Origin: Blastobasis lacticolella
Lineage: Eukaryota; Arthropoda; Insecta; Lepidoptera; Blastobasidae
Direction: 5' to 3'
DNA: 64,000 nt
Assembly (NCBI GenBank): GCA_905147135.1
Contig: LR990057.1
Span: 3,472,001 to 3,536,000, forward strand
Shown: piece after piece, positions 11,601-22,863 of the stretch
How the letters are laid out: the number at the start of each line of letters is the position of its first letter
How positions within the stretch are numbered: the first letter of the stretch is position 1
Program-made: the position numbers and the translations under genes
Notes under the pieces: model-generated
Told to the model about the DNA's origin: nothing
Seen by the model: only the letters and a program-made list of their open reading frames with translations
Database searches by the model: none

Positions 11601-14600
11601 GAGATACTTACCTATTTTTAAGATCTAATGTTGTTATATTACCATGTGAAGCAATAAATAAATGACAAATGACAAATAATATGTACGATGAAAGTGTAGT
11701 GAATAACCGAAAGTCCTAAAACCTATGTGGTTAGAAATGTTACACCTTGCCTTACTCTGCGAACGGTAGCCGCGTAGCCCTTGACTGCAGGTAGTTAGAT
11801 AAACAATTAGATGCGAGTTTATTTGGCGCGGGGACGGGTCAGGCGACTCGTGCGCAGGTCACTCGCGAATGTTCGCTGCGATTGCTTGCCTTACTACCAG
11901 ATTGAGCGGCTTTGCTTATATGGTAGGAGTTTACGTTTTTCTCCGTTTCTTGACGTATATTTATCGTCACTTGTCTCGAGTTACCTACCTAAAAATATTT
12001 TGGAATAGTAATGAGTTATGCGCTTATTATAGATACATTTGGCTAAATACAGTCGTCTAAATTCAGAAGCAAAAAGCGTGAGAGTAAACCAAATTGGAAT
12101 GTATAGCTCATAGAATAAGGTCTATTTTTGTTTCACGTCTATTGAAAAGCGGAACGACGCGTTAGATCATATAAGTGATACAAAACTGGACCTTATGAGT
12201 ATGTAGCAATACATTCCACTTTGGTTTGCTCCCACGCTTTTTGCTGCTGAATTCAGTAAAAGCGCATTACACTAACAGAAGTTAGGCAGCGGTAACTGCT
12301 TACCATCAGGCAGGACGTAAGCCTGTTTGTCAGAGCGGCGTGCGGTCTTAGCCATCAGCGGAGATCTCTCACTCGCAGCGGTCGTTATGGCCATGCTCCA
12401 TAGTGAAGCAAATTGGCAAACGGTGGCCAACTTCTGCGAAGAAGTGATAATGCAGAAGGAGGCTGCTGGGCGAATCAGAGAAGAAGATACATCCGCTGAT
12501 GTAATCAGACGTGATGCATCCGCTGATGTAATCAGACGTAGACGCACGGGGCCAAGGCGAAGGCGATACGACCGTCTCCTTCCTATTTCCTAGTGGAACC
12601 CGCATTGCACGGTTCCACATGACTGGGAGACGTTCTAGTGTATCAGGACGTCTCCTGTATGTGTTGACTGACCCAACACTGCTTGGGTTTACGCTGGAAC
12701 AACATAGCGAAAACTATCTACGAGGTCCTCTGGTGTTCCGATAAAAAGCGGCTGTGGATACTGTCCTTTTCGGGCAATCCCACATGTCCACCGTCATTCC
12801 CCCGGGTGACGTGGTAACTTACGAAGATTTCCGATCTTAAAAAAGAAAACGAAAAGGACCTAAGCTTGTTTGCTACTAAAAAATCAATGGACTGGATTCA
12901 CTACGGGAAATATTAAAGATTCTTCGGAAGATGGGAAGTTGGTCTTACTTGTTCTTGTGAAGTTGTTGGACTCTTGTTTTGAATTCCAACGGAGGATATC
13001 GCGACTCAATAGGCTCTCATATGTTGCCAAATTCCTTCAATAACTTTATTTACTTCAGTGCAAACAAGAGGACGACTGTAATACCTATAGTAATGAATAG
13101 TAGTCCTCCGCGGTTTTCACCCACGCACAGTTCGGATCCATGTAAACATTCAAGTATCCCGCGGGACCCTATTATTTATCCGGGATGAAAAGTAGCCTAT
13201 GTCACTCGGTTTTAAAGTAGCTTCCTGAAAGAATTTTCGAAAATTGATTAGGTAGTTTCGAAGACTACCCCAAACAAACAAACTCACCAACATTCAAACT
13301 ATCCTCTTTGTAATATTAGTATAGATGAATTAATGGATTATGAAATATTACAAGACACCGACGGGGCTATTGGCTAACTCAGTTGGCAACTGTATTTGAC
13401 ACTAGATAATTCTACACCACGTAATCTACGTTGAAAACTGCCAATAGCGTCTACCAAATTAGAGTAGTGTCAGATTTTTTTATGTCAAATTCAGTTGTCC
13501 ACTGAGATAGGCCCTCGAGGCTCTTTTTTACCCCCCCCCCCCCCCCCTACGAAAAGAGTGGGCTATTATAAGTTTGACCAGTGGCATTGTAGCTCCAGAT
13601 CTGGAGGATTTTGCGGTTGCGGATGCGGTTTTCTTTACTTAAAAGGCAGTTTAATCGGGATGCTTCTTAGCTTTGTTTCAATCAAATCAGATCTATAATT
13701 TAGAAAATATGTGTTTAAATAAAGAATCATATAAACAAAAACTGACACACGGTTGGCGGCAGACTCTTAATACTTTACGAAGTCCAATCTGTGTTTAACA
13801 AGCTGTATTGTATGAGAATTTAACGAAAACTTTAATCATCATTTTGGCCCGGTTGTACTCTCGGGCGCGAGGACCCGGGATCCTTCCTACTTCTTTCTAC
13901 TTCGCTCGTTCTTTGGCATCATTTGAAATGAGTTATTTAGCACGCATTCATCATCCTCAACGATGTTAAGGGCCGGCCCCCCCTCTCCCTACTTGTCACG
14001 GGGGTGACATGGCCTGGCATTTTTTTCCTACGTAATTTGCCGGTCTGTGCGACACGCGGCCATACCAAGGCGGCAGTCTTACAGCTTATCTCCGACGTCA
14101 TGGGTTCCCTTCTACGCAAATTTTACTCTTCTTAATTACATTGGTACGTAAATATAATTTCAGTGCGTCCAATTTAGATACCACTGTGTACACCAATAAA
14201 GTAATATGTAAATACTTAGAAAGTAAAGGGCAAAGACCCGCCGGCACCTTTCTCTTTGAACTTTATTTTGACTAAGTAATTTGTAATTAACTTTACCTAG
14301 GATTAAGCGTGCTATGGTTAACATCGTTTGATGTGCTGCCGCCAACAGAGGCCTAACTTAGTTACTTAGGCTTAGTATTGACCGTTTACCAACTCCCAAG
14401 ACTCCTGTTTCAAAATTACTTGGGCTCTCGGTTATCCCTTTGTGATAAAAGTCTGGTCTGAACTTGCTTGGTTGTATTTTCTTTCAGGGAACTAAATGTT
14501 TTTGCGTAATGGATTGTTTTACTTACTTTGGAGTTTGGGAAGCCTAAATTTTGTTGTAGCTTCTCAATTTATTTCAAGCCGTAGGTAGTTATTGTTTACG

Positions 14601-17600
14601 AATAGAAATGATTCTATGGCAAGTAATAATGTACTTTGGACTATAATAAAAAGAGAAAAAAACAAAGGAAAAGCAAAGGAAACCACAACCTAGAAAAGGG
14701 TCAATTTTATCCTCCTTTCGGTTTTATTTTCACAGAACCGGAGAGTATGTGTTTCATATTATTGGTTGATAATAAAACTTATATTGCATATGTGGTAAGC
14801 TCACCTGTTATTTATATTTCTAATAAAATTATTACGACCAACGTACTTTCACATGTTTTAAGAGTATGGTGGGAAAAGTAGCTTTATGAATAATTTTATG
14901 TTGAATTTACGTACGGCGTAATTTGTCATTAAAGTTTCTACTTCGAATTGATAATTCGCCTACCTATCGGTTAAATTCGTCGTGGTTTAAAAAATAACTT
15001 TGTTTAAGTTATCTCAATACACTCATTAAACTGCTCTATTGAATCTTAATTTCTATGAGACTATCCCGCAAAATACCTTCTGATAGAATTGATGGAACTT
15101 TCCGTTTGGTGACATTGCGCACAGTAAATGGTTAAATACACATATGTAACGGTAAGTGTGTAATCTCTAAACACGACTAAACCTTGTACAAATACACAGG
15201 AAGCTATACGGTTTCCGAGGCTTCTTTCTTTGCGCCGATCGGAAATGTTTAAGGTTCCCGCAGAAAAGTTGAATGGTCACGGTGTGTCACGAAGACCACA
15301 ATAGTAAACACCTCTGAGAAGCATCTAGCCACAACATGCTAGCTTTTAATAATAACAGTAGCCTAATTGCGTAATCCTGTTGCCAACAATTCTCTGATTT
15401 CAATGATTGAAATTGTTACTTTTGCGATTACGTATAATCGATTTAATAGTTTCAGTTTATTGCAATGGAACTTTGTTAGCAACTGAACCCATGAAATCGA
15501 TGGTACGGAATTGCCCAAGTAAAAATTTCAATAATTGAAATCAGCGAATTGTTGGCAACAGCGTTACATACTTAGCTTCATGATAAGATTATTGATAAAA
15601 ACATACGAAACCAAGAATCGTTATCTTAATTAACTCGAAATGATACGCGTTATTTATCTGTTGCATTTTATAAATAGCGGCAACGGTATAAATTTGCTAA
15701 TAACACCTACCTACATCCGAATCGCGAATTTAGATGTATTTTTAGATGTTAAACGAAGCGTTATTTTGTCTCAATCTGGTTATTTGACGTCATACGGCTT
15801 GTTATAGCTTTGATAGCAATTATGGACGACGTTCGTCATTCGTTCCACCTGCAATCAACTTTATTCTTATGAAAATAGACATGTTGTTTTATCACCAATA
15901 AAGGTTGATTGTTTAATATAGTTCAAATTGCTTGCGTCACTGTCTATGTTTTAAAACACTTTTTTTCCATTAATCTTTGGTGTCATCTCCATATGCGCAA
16001 ATTTTTTTATGGTGTGTCCTTTTTCACACACATCTTTTATTTATAATTCAACAGTCCCTGCGGGGGGATATTGCCCCAAACCATTTTACTTATGGGTGTC
16101 AGGCGATTAATGTCTTATAGTTTTTTTTTATTCTACGCAGTGACAAACGAGCAGATAGCCCACCTGATGGTAAGCGGTGACTGTCACCCATAACATGTAT
16201 GATTCTTGCATTTAGGTTGCAGGCAATAAACATGCAGAACCGCAAGTGTTTTGTCACTGTGAGGGCTAAGATGAAATGCGTCATACCTGTATACCTGTTT
16301 CGCTGGCTACGTTATCCTTCGAACCAGAACACAACAGTGCAAGCATTGTTGCTTGGCGGCAGTAATAGATAAGGCAGTGGTACTCACCTAGGCGAACTCC
16401 TCAGGCTTGACTTGTTTACCACTTTACAGCAGGTTTAAGCTTGGACCTCTATAGACCAGTTTTAGTCATATTTTTATTGTTTTATAAACACTGAAATCTC
16501 GAACCCGCCTGCCGAGCGTTGATATTAACTGTCACTGTTGTCAGCGTTGATATTAACTCTACTGTTAGGTCGGAGGCTCATTTCCGGCAGTGAATTTTAG
16601 TCTCCTCTGCTTGTAGGTTGTTACTGTGATGCGATATAACTTGATAACGAGGTTAACGATGAAGGAAGATATTATGAGGCAACCTGAGATTCGATGATGC
16701 GTCAAGTCTGCCTTATACCAAACTCTTTGGCCTAAACGCATTGCTATCTGAACGAACTAAATTGAATGAATGAATAAATAAAACATTTATTATTTCCATC
16801 TCCAAAATCAAATGAAAAAAGTGAACTTTCATCAATTGCCCTGGGGTGATTATAATCTCTAAAGGAATATCACTGTAAAGACGCAAAAAATTGCATTTAT
16901 TGTAACAGGATATACCAACAAACGGAGTAATTATACCTAATATCAGAAACCATCATGCAGTCCACCAACTAACACATTTGTTTACGTGACCATAGTCTGA
17001 AAACTAAACTTAATAATTAATTTTCATGTATGATTCTTTCCAGGACGACTTCCTCCTCCGGCACTACGACAAAGGCCCCTGCAAGAACAAGCTGGGGCAC
17101 TCCCGCGCATCTGTACTGTGGCATCGTGCGCAGGTAATCTCCTGCACACTTGAATTTCTTTTCTTTAGAAACAAACAGTCTTTATCAAGTTTTATAAATT
17201 CTACAAGATATTTAAATAGACCTTGAATTTCCTATATGTAATTTACAAGTGGTATAATAAGCTACGACTGAAAACGATAATGAGTAGAGCTCGTCTAATC
17301 TAAAATGACGCGCCCCACTATCGCATTAACGCACACAAGCAAGTTTAAAATATGGACGCAATACATATACAAATGCCGTTGTAATTGGTCCTTCAGTTGC
17401 CGGTAAGATTCAAACGTAGGAGCACGCGTCGTTCATTGGCTCCCGACACATAGATGAAGTGTCGTTATCAATATTTGCACTCACACATCGAAATCAACTA
17501 ACTAATTAGTGGGGCGCGTCATTTTAGACTAGACGAGCTCTACCTAAATAATATAATTTGCTACATTTGTGGTAAGTATAACAAAATCAGTATCTATTGA

Positions 17601-20600
17601 GTCGAAGCTGTATTCTGTCTAAATAAAACAGGGTGCATTCGACCTCTATCCCACTTGGTGACGATGCGGCCGAAGATGGAGCATTCCTGTCTAGGAACAG
17701 CCTATTCACTATAGCCTTGAAGGCGTCCACATTATAATGATCAGGGTACACATTCGCAGGCAACGAGTTCTATTCCTTAGCCGTACAAACCAAAGCGGTT
17801 TGTGGGATGGCTGGAAGATCCACGACATAAAGATGAAACGTCTGCACGGATCGGAGCGAAATGGATGTATCTTGAAACATCAGAATCTATTGAGTCGATC
17901 CTGGCTAAATAGTATTAATTTCATACTTAGCTTATATTTACCCTTCGGTAGAAACCGCATCGAAATCGATTCGGCAACTATAGTATGAGATCGAATTAAA
18001 GATAAAAAAAGTAAACAAATGGGTTGCTACTATAAAAAAAATAACCCAAATGGTGGATTATTTAAAATCATCGAAATATTGATTAAAATTATTACATTCA
18101 AAATGAAATAAAATCATATGAATATTTTAAAATATTTTACCGAATTACATAGGGAACTAAGTTTTTTTGTTACATATTTGTGCTGTTTCAATAAAATATG
18201 GGTAGTTTTCATTTATGCCACTGGTAATGGTAAGAAATTCTAAACCTTTGGTTCGATGTTACAGTACATTATTGCAAAGGCTTGGAAAGTAAGGGATTGA
18301 CTGACGCCGGGACATATTTAATTAATTTCTTAAATAATAATACATAAAATAATATAACATTTAAAATGGCGGCCACTTCTTTTTAATATTGGACTTTTCT
18401 AACTAGTGTTCTTGGACTAATAGTCTCCGAGTTACGTATTACGTTTTTAATCAATTGAATAAATGGGGGTAAATCGATTTGTTTCGTTTTTGAAAGTTTA
18501 CCAGCCATTGTAAAGCACACTGAAAAGTGTGCATGTTGCATAACCATTTGGTTATGCAAACCAAAGGTTTTATACCCCTGGATAGTCTCTTTGACATTGA
18601 CAGTTGTGTGTTTACATTTTTTATCGTTAATTTCATCTCCAACACACAGATACCACAGACAGATACACACGTCACACTAGAGTTAAAAATACCATATGAT
18701 TTCTCCAGGTAGTAAGATTATTAAAACCCCATATCATTTCTCCAGGTGGTAGGCATATTCGCCGGGTTCGGTCTACTGCTGCTGGTGGCCAGTCCGCTGC
18801 TGCTGCTGGCGGCGCCCTGCATCGTCTGCTGCAAATGCAGGTGAGCTGGACTGCCCTCTCATTCGCTAATGGACAACCGTTTTTGTGAAACGGCGCCGCT
18901 AGCGAGTAAGCTCATGTATTAGCGTATTTTGACTATAAACCGTACTCGCTAGTAGCGCCATCTAGTGGAGTTTTAAACTTGCGTTTCATTATATTCTTAT
19001 TTTTATGTCCTGTATTTATGTATGTGAGCTTGTGTTATGGTCTACGAAAGTAGCTCGTTTAAATGAAACTTTTTTACCTACCATATATTAATTATCTATT
19101 ATTGTAAGTCAGCTAAATAATGTCTAAAAAACGGATGAAGTATTTTTAAGTTCTCATAGTGTAGATAGTTTAAAGGACCGACCAAACCGGAGCTCAAAAT
19201 ACGCTATCGCTGTATATACGCGACACATCGGCTCATGCGTCGCGTTTTTAACACTAGCTGAATGATCAGAGGCTATCTCTAATCTTATGCTACTCTAATT
19301 TGGTAGACGCTATAGCCAGTGGCCAACGTAGATGACATAGTCTAGAATTATTTAATATCAAATTCAGTTGACAACTGAGATAGACAATAGTCCCGCTGAG
19401 CTCGCTACGTATACGCTTTTCATCGGCGCAACCGTCACTTTTGTGACAGAGAGACAGTACGACGCTGTGTACTCCGGTGTGGAATTTGCAGGGAAAAATG
19501 TGTCTACTTTTATCTACTTGAGACTACAAAGAGGCAACATGGCTGTTGACTTTGGGGTTACACATACCACCGTACAAGATCACCGAGTAAAAAACTATGA
19601 TTACTCTATCAAGAAAACAAACTTCAGTTCAAGGTCATGGAGCGGGGAGCCTGGTAATGTTTTAATATTGATTATGATGATGATGATGATTGACGGACTT
19701 ATTAGAATAATTTGCACTAAAGACATCCTTGACTCGAGCGAGTTCGTTAACACTGATTAGCAAATAATGCTAGAGAACAAACCAATGTCGAATGCGATGA
19801 CACGGCGAATAGTGATTTGTAAAATCGCACAAAAAATTATCTGCAATAGCAGGCTTGGTTGGATATTTGTCGGACCGAAACTTCCATATTAGGTCAGTCA
19901 GTATAAACCCAGACTTTGGTTGGACATTGGTCAGACCGAAACTTCGGTCTACAGTCTATCCTATAGGAACGAACTTGTCTCTTTCATTTATAAGTTGGAA
20001 TAAGTCGTCAAAAAGTAGAGGTACTGGAAAGTGTTTCTAGAAAGATCAAATTGGAGCTTGTAAATTTTATCATTTACATTGAAAAGAAATTGAATAATGA
20101 ATTAATTGGACTCTTATTATATCTCAAATTACACTAGTAAAAGGCGTGAAGTAACGAGTATGTTTGTATGTACCTTATACTAGAGTAGAGCTCGTCTAAT
20201 CTAAAATGACGCGCCTCACTATCGCATTAACGCACACAAGCAAGTTTAAAATATGGACGCAATACATATACAAAACCCGTTGTAATTGGTCATTCAGTTG
20301 CCGGTAAAATTCAAACGTAGGAGCACGCGTCGTTCATTGGCTCCCACACAGATGAAGTGTCGTTATCAATATTTGCACTCACACATCGAAATCAACTAAG
20401 TAGTGGGGCGCGTCATTTTAGACTAGACGAGCTGTACATGGCTATGGGATATGACTTACTTCTGTAGATTGTGTTTAAATAACTATTGCTTGGTTTGGTT
20501 TGTCTCAAGTGAGATTAAAAATAATAACAATTATATTTTTAGAAAGCACAAGAATAATTTTCATATGGTGCGGCTTTCTGATAGTATTAGCCAAGCATAT

Positions 20601-22481
20601 TTTTCTCTATGACATTACGTTCTTGGTAATCCTGATCTCAATACTTGTATTTCTTATTTTTTTGCTGGCTCTCGGCAGGTTTTAATTTTTCCAAGATTAA
20701 GTTAAAATATAGGAGAGAGGAACTTCTATTCTGGGTATTATTTTATTATAAAAGAGGTTTGACTGTGGTATAACGCAGGAGATGTGCTGTGTCGTTCTTT
20801 GGGTCCCATATCTAAGTCTCTTCAGTCGCGAGCAACGCATTTGTAGCGCCCCTGGTGTTGCTGATGTCCATAGGCGGCGGTGACCACGTATCATCACTCA
20901 TTTGCCTGTTTGTCCGCCGTATAACATAAAAAAAAAGATCCAAGTAACTATACAATATTCGACTTCTAAAGCTAATAAAAAAATACAAATACGCCTCGCA
21001 TAAAAGTTTTTTAAAGGCTTTTGTCTTTAAATTCGCTTTTGACCTTTTTAATATGCGTATAAAGTAGGTATCTACTTGTTTTTTAAATATTTTTTAAAGC
21101 TACTACCTGCCTATACTGCCACAACTTTGAGAAGGCAAATACATTTTCATGGCTGTTACACATACAGCAAACCAGTAGCAGGTACTACCAAATCCAGTGA
21201 TTGACCAATTGACGAGTACTGACCACCAATTTCCTATAAATATCAGTTTGAATGCTTTTTCATTAATATGAAATAAAAGTTAATTACTATATGAGTATTT
21301 TCACCTTTGTTAGGTAGGGTCTGGCTAAATTCAGTCGTCGAAATTCAGAAGAAAAAAGCGTGAAAGCAAATCAAAGTGTATTGCTCATAAAATAAGGTCC
21401 AAGGTTTTTGTATCACACCTTTTGAAAAGCGGAACGACGACTTATTTGACACTTTAGCTTCTAAATTTAGACGACTAAATTCCTTCTACTAAAAAATAGA
21501 TTGCAAACTAAATGTTTCGAAATGGTTTTTTGAAACGTTATCCTCCTAATAATAACTCGTTTGCCGCTGCTGCGTAGTAAAAAAACCTAGGTTGTGTCTG
21601 CGACTATGATCAGAAATAGATAACTGCCTAGGTATATTCAAAATCACCCCGAAGTATTGTCCATTCCAGTCCATTCGGAATTTCAACACAATATCTACAA
21701 ACATTTCGCTTTATGCATATGTATATAACCTTCTGTGTGTCATTATAGTAATGTTTATTTCGTTTTGGATATCTGTTCATAATGTTAAATAAAAACTACC
21801 TGTCGGCTCGCCGCACCATTACCAACGCCATCTATCGGCAGCTACGCGAACGAACCGCGCAACGCGACGGAATATCGACGACAGGCGGCGCCCCCGTTAA
21901 TATAACAATACGGCTCGAAGGACCATGTTATTTGCTTCGTATGTATTGATAGTTTATCTGAAGGTCCCATGAAAGGTGCTCTTCAATAAATACTTTTTTA
22001 ATAAAAACTAGCCAGACATTTGAGCGCCAGCCTTCTGGTAGGTAGTGAATTTGGTGAGGGACAGGAGCATGCCTAACTAGGAATAGTCAATTTTATGTTA
22101 AGGGTGTCAGATAGACTACTTATATATATTTTTTAATACATACTTAAACATATACTTATACTACACCCAGACCCGTAACAAGAATTAAAATTGTTAATAT
22201 CAATTTCTGCTCGGCCGGGAATCGTACCTGGGACCTCTGTGTGGCAGACCAGCATGTTAACCAACTGAACGACTCAGGTCGTCATTCGGTTCAAACAGTA
22301 ACTTAAACAAATTCTCAACAAAACCATTGTATTTTCCCTCTTAACCATGTAAATTTTTTCATCCCACAGACTCTGCAACCCGAGCACAAAGAACCTAGAA
22401 GAGGTCGACGAGATCGAGAGCATCAGTCCGGGCCGCGACGACGACGATGACGTCACACGCACGCGGTACCTCGCCGACTGA
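8609..22481 (+). CDS. RNF144A: RNF144-type RBR E3 ubiquitin ligase (3' part)
   Basis: Four exons: 8609-8809, 17044-17133, 18746-18840 and 22370-22481 (TGA at 22479-22481). All have AG/GT borders and stay in phase, giving the last 165 residues. RBR ligases pass ubiquitin from the E2 to a RING2 cysteine before the substrate. Exon one starts at the end of the IBR (WHGDLTCE) and carries RING2 with [16 protein letters not shown] and FCWYC; the predicted catalytic cysteine is the one in GCAQ (codon 8744-8746). Exon two reads [19 protein letters not shown]. Exon three is a hydrophobic membrane segment, [16 protein letters not shown] onward, as in vertebrate RNF144A. Exon four is an acidic tail with five consecutive Asp. 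A short Ala/Ser/Gly insert follows the IBR. RING1 and most of the IBR must lie upstream; I did not find them in 1-8608. RNF144B is the alternative paralogue name. Confidence 0.9.
9330..9475 (+). mobile_element. tRNA-derived SINE-1, head-truncated, with (TTTA)n tail
   Basis: Opposite orientation to the 2722 copy. GGGTCTGGGTGTTCTATGTA leads to GGCTAGATGGCGCTATGTG, then a TTTATTTATTTATTTA tail, which defines the 3' end of the family. Confidence 0.75.
9476..10430. other. Intron 1 of the RBR gene, AT-rich
   Basis: No exon or shared repeat recognised in this part of the 8.2-kb intron. Confidence 0.4.
10431..11155. repeat. Direct tandem duplication, about 340-380 bp unit
   Basis: Copy 1 is about 10431-10773 and copy 2 about 10774-11155. 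Shared landmarks in order: ACACTGGGTACGTTGTATTG, ATAATAATGGAACATAGTG, CACTTCGTTCAACCTTTAAC, TTGGCTGCATGAAATCACTG, GGAGCGCCATCTATTGATGC and ACTGGAAAACTCCTCATTGA. Copy 2 has about 36 extra bases near 10810-10850 that are themselves a small duplication. Confidence 0.9.
11165..11280. repeat. Dispersed repeat, GATGCGGCC...AGGCGTCC family, copy 1
   Basis: GTGACGATGCGGCCAAAGATG, CTGTCTAGGAACAGC and CTTGAAGGCGTCCA are shared with 17645-17880, where the repeat is longer. I recognise the sequence as a common lepidopteran repeat of uncertain class. Confidence 0.6.
11281..12039. other. Intronic, nothing recognised
   Basis: The overlapping plus-strand frames near 11811-12060 have no domain, and their ends fall inside the adjacent MITE. 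Confidence 0.35.
12040..12260. repeat. TIR MITE family E, copy 1
   Basis: Inverted ends: AGCAAAAAGCGTGAGAGTAA on the left and its near complement (TTTGCTCCCACGCTTTTTGC) on the right, with AAAAGCGGAACGACG near the centre. Related copies are at 21323-21485 (full length) and 30363-30450 (left end only). Confidence 0.8.
12272..12860 (+). pseudogene. R1-clade-like LINE 3' end (ORF2 C-terminus plus 3' UTR)
   Basis: The open frame at 12327-12593 ends with [27 protein letters not shown] and [16 protein letters not shown]. This resembles the C-terminal tail of R1-like retrotransposon ORF2 proteins (pattern W-x-x-V-x-x-FCEEVM-x-x-KEAAER...RRRR). A GC-richer 3' UTR-like stretch follows to about 12850, ending in an A-rich tail. 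The ORF has an internal 27-bp tandem duplication (12485-12538) giving SADVIRR twice. The clade is inferred from memory. Confidence 0.6.
12861..13349. repeat. Intronic; contains 3' end of a common repeat (family K)
   Basis: From about 13200 to 13325 the sequence ends TTTGTAATATTAGTATAGAT, a repeat end also found at 51195-51305 and 63070-63165. The rest is unassigned. Confidence 0.45.
13350..13515. repeat. TIR MITE family G, copy 1, then a C17 run
   Basis: GGGCTATTGGCTAACTCAGT at the left and CAGTTGTCCACTGAGATAGG at the right are near complementary ends. The body has ACGTTGAAAACTGCCAATAGC. An inverted copy is at 31110-31292 and a partial one at 19275-19390. A run of 17 cytosines follows at 13531-13547. 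Confidence 0.75.
13548..15357. other. Intronic, nothing recognised
   Basis: About 1.8 kb of AT-rich intron. Open frames at 13937-14119, 14160-14345 and 14636-14881 lack any domain I recognise. Confidence 0.35.
15358..15579. repeat. Foldback MITE family A, full copy 2
   Basis: Same arms and central AACTTTGTTAGCAACTGAA as 372-592, with a few substitutions and the same length within a few bases. Confidence 0.8.
15580..16114. other. Intronic, nothing recognised
   Basis: No shared repeat or exon recognised. Confidence 0.35.
16115..16410 (-). mobile_element. SINE-3-like repeat, copy 1
   Basis: The minus strand ends with TTACCATCAGGTGGGCTATC and TGCTCGTTTGTCACTGCGTA. The body, with GCAATAAACATGCAGAACCG, parallels the plus-strand copy at 29190-29426. 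Shorter pieces lie at 20700-20935, 39760-39825 and 46290-46455. Confidence 0.7.
16411..17043. other. End of RBR intron 1
   Basis: A scrap of SINE-D (AACCCGCCTGCCGAGCGTTG, about 16503) and an A/T-rich LINE-tail-like sequence near 16760-16800. Nothing else recognised. Confidence 0.4.
17281..17545. repeat. TIR MITE family H, copy 1
   Basis: About 37-bp terminal inverted repeats (GTAGAGCTCGTCTA then AAAATGACGCGCCCCACTA), differing at one position between ends. The body has GCGTCGTTCATTGGCTCCC. A near-identical copy lies 2.9 kb downstream at 20180-20437, also in an RBR intron. Confidence 0.9.
17640..17880. repeat. Dispersed repeat, GATGCGGCC family, copy 2
   Basis: Longer copy of the 11165-11280 repeat, extending through TTCGCAGGCAACGAGTTCTA and GTCTGCACGGATCGGAGCG. 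Confidence 0.6.
17987..18639 (-). mobile_element. Non-autonomous TIR DNA transposon, family I, copy 1 (653 bp)
   Basis: Ends are inverted: GAGATCGAATTAAAGATAAA at the left and the complement (TTTATCGTTAATTTCATCTC) at the right. The interior (CCATTTATTC, TAACCATTTGGTTATGC, TATACCCCTGGATAGTCTC) is collinear, inverted, with the interrupted copy at 34171-35579. No transposase is encoded. It ends about 100 bp before the third RBR exon. Confidence 0.85.
18841..20179. other. RBR intron 3, first part, with partial MITE G
   Basis: 19275-19390 matches family G (CTCTAATTTGGTAGACGCTA to GACAACTGAGATAGACAATA). The plus-strand frame at 19368-19760 starts inside that MITE and ends in an ATGATGATG run, so I do not treat it as a gene. 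Confidence 0.5.
20180..20437. repeat. TIR MITE family H, copy 2
   Basis: Near-identical to 17281-17545, with small indels and one changed base in the right end (CGAGCTGTAC). Confidence 0.9.
20700..20935 (+). mobile_element. SINE-3-like fragment
   Basis: GCAACGCATTTGTAGCGCCC, GGTGTTGCTGATGTCCATAG and TGCCTGTTTGTCCGCCGTAT, then an A run. The module is shared with 46150-46285 and 58945-59275. Confidence 0.65.
21323..21485. repeat. TIR MITE family E, copy 2
   Basis: Begins GGCTAAATTCAGTCGTCGAA and ends with the complement (TTTAGACGACTAAATTCC). The interior shares AAAAGCGTGAAAGCAAATC and AAAAGCGGAACGACG with 12040-12260. Confidence 0.8.
22092..22282 (-). mobile_element. tRNA-derived SINE-1, copy 3
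   Basis: Contains TACACCCAGACCCGTAACA and the tRNA-like head (GACCTCTGTGTGGCAGACCA, GACTCAGGTCGTC) on the minus strand. It ends about 85 bp upstream of the last RBR exon. Confidence 0.75.
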
Positions 22482-22576
22482 CGGCTGGCCCGGTACTAGA
22501 TACGCTAAGACTAAGCTTTGCCACCTTAGTGGTGTAACAAAGATACCAGGCCGGCGAGACTGGTCGTAACCTATAA

Positions 22577-22760
22577 TGGATGGGGTTCTGATCATATCCT
22601 ACACAGGATGGGACAATGGTCGTATCCTATACACTGGATGGGGTTCTGATCATATCCTACACAGGATGGGACAATGGTCGTATCCTATACACTGGATGGG
22701 GTTCTGATCATATCCTACATAGGATGGGACAATGGTCGTAGTCTACACACTGGATGCGTC
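22577..22760 (+). repeat. 58-bp minisatellite in the RBR 3' UTR
   Basis: TGGATGGGGTTCTGATCATA recurs at 22577, 22635 and 22693, and a diverged unit starts at 22751: an exact 58-bp spacing. The first three units are nearly identical. Looser related segments (GGTCGTAGTCTGGATGGG and similar) continue to about 22960. Confidence 0.95.
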
Positions 22761-22787
22761 TCTGGCCATACCCTGTACACTTTTGGA

Positions 22788-22863
22788 ATCATGGTTGTAA
22801 CGTATCCTACGCCCAGTGCGTAGGATACGTTATATGGTTGTATGACAACCATACAACCATGAT
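22788..22863 (+). repeat. Nested perfect inverted repeats in the RBR 3' UTR
   Basis: Outer 12-bp arms: ATCATGGTTGTA at 22788-22799 and its exact complement at 22852-22863. Inside are two perfect hairpins: AACGTATCCTACGC (22799-22812) with 22818-22831, loop CCAGT, and ATGGTTGTATG (22834-22844) with 22850-22860, loop ACAAC. The arms resemble minisatellite unit sequence. Confidence 0.95.

Noticed and set aside
19368..19760. Open frame of 130 codons
   Set aside because: It starts inside a family G MITE, contains a simple-sequence ATGATGATG stretch and lies in an RBR intron with no splice support.
22577..22760. Regular 58-bp repeat considered as a CRISPR array
   Set aside because: Units are contiguous with no unique spacers, the genome is eukaryotic, and no cas genes are present.
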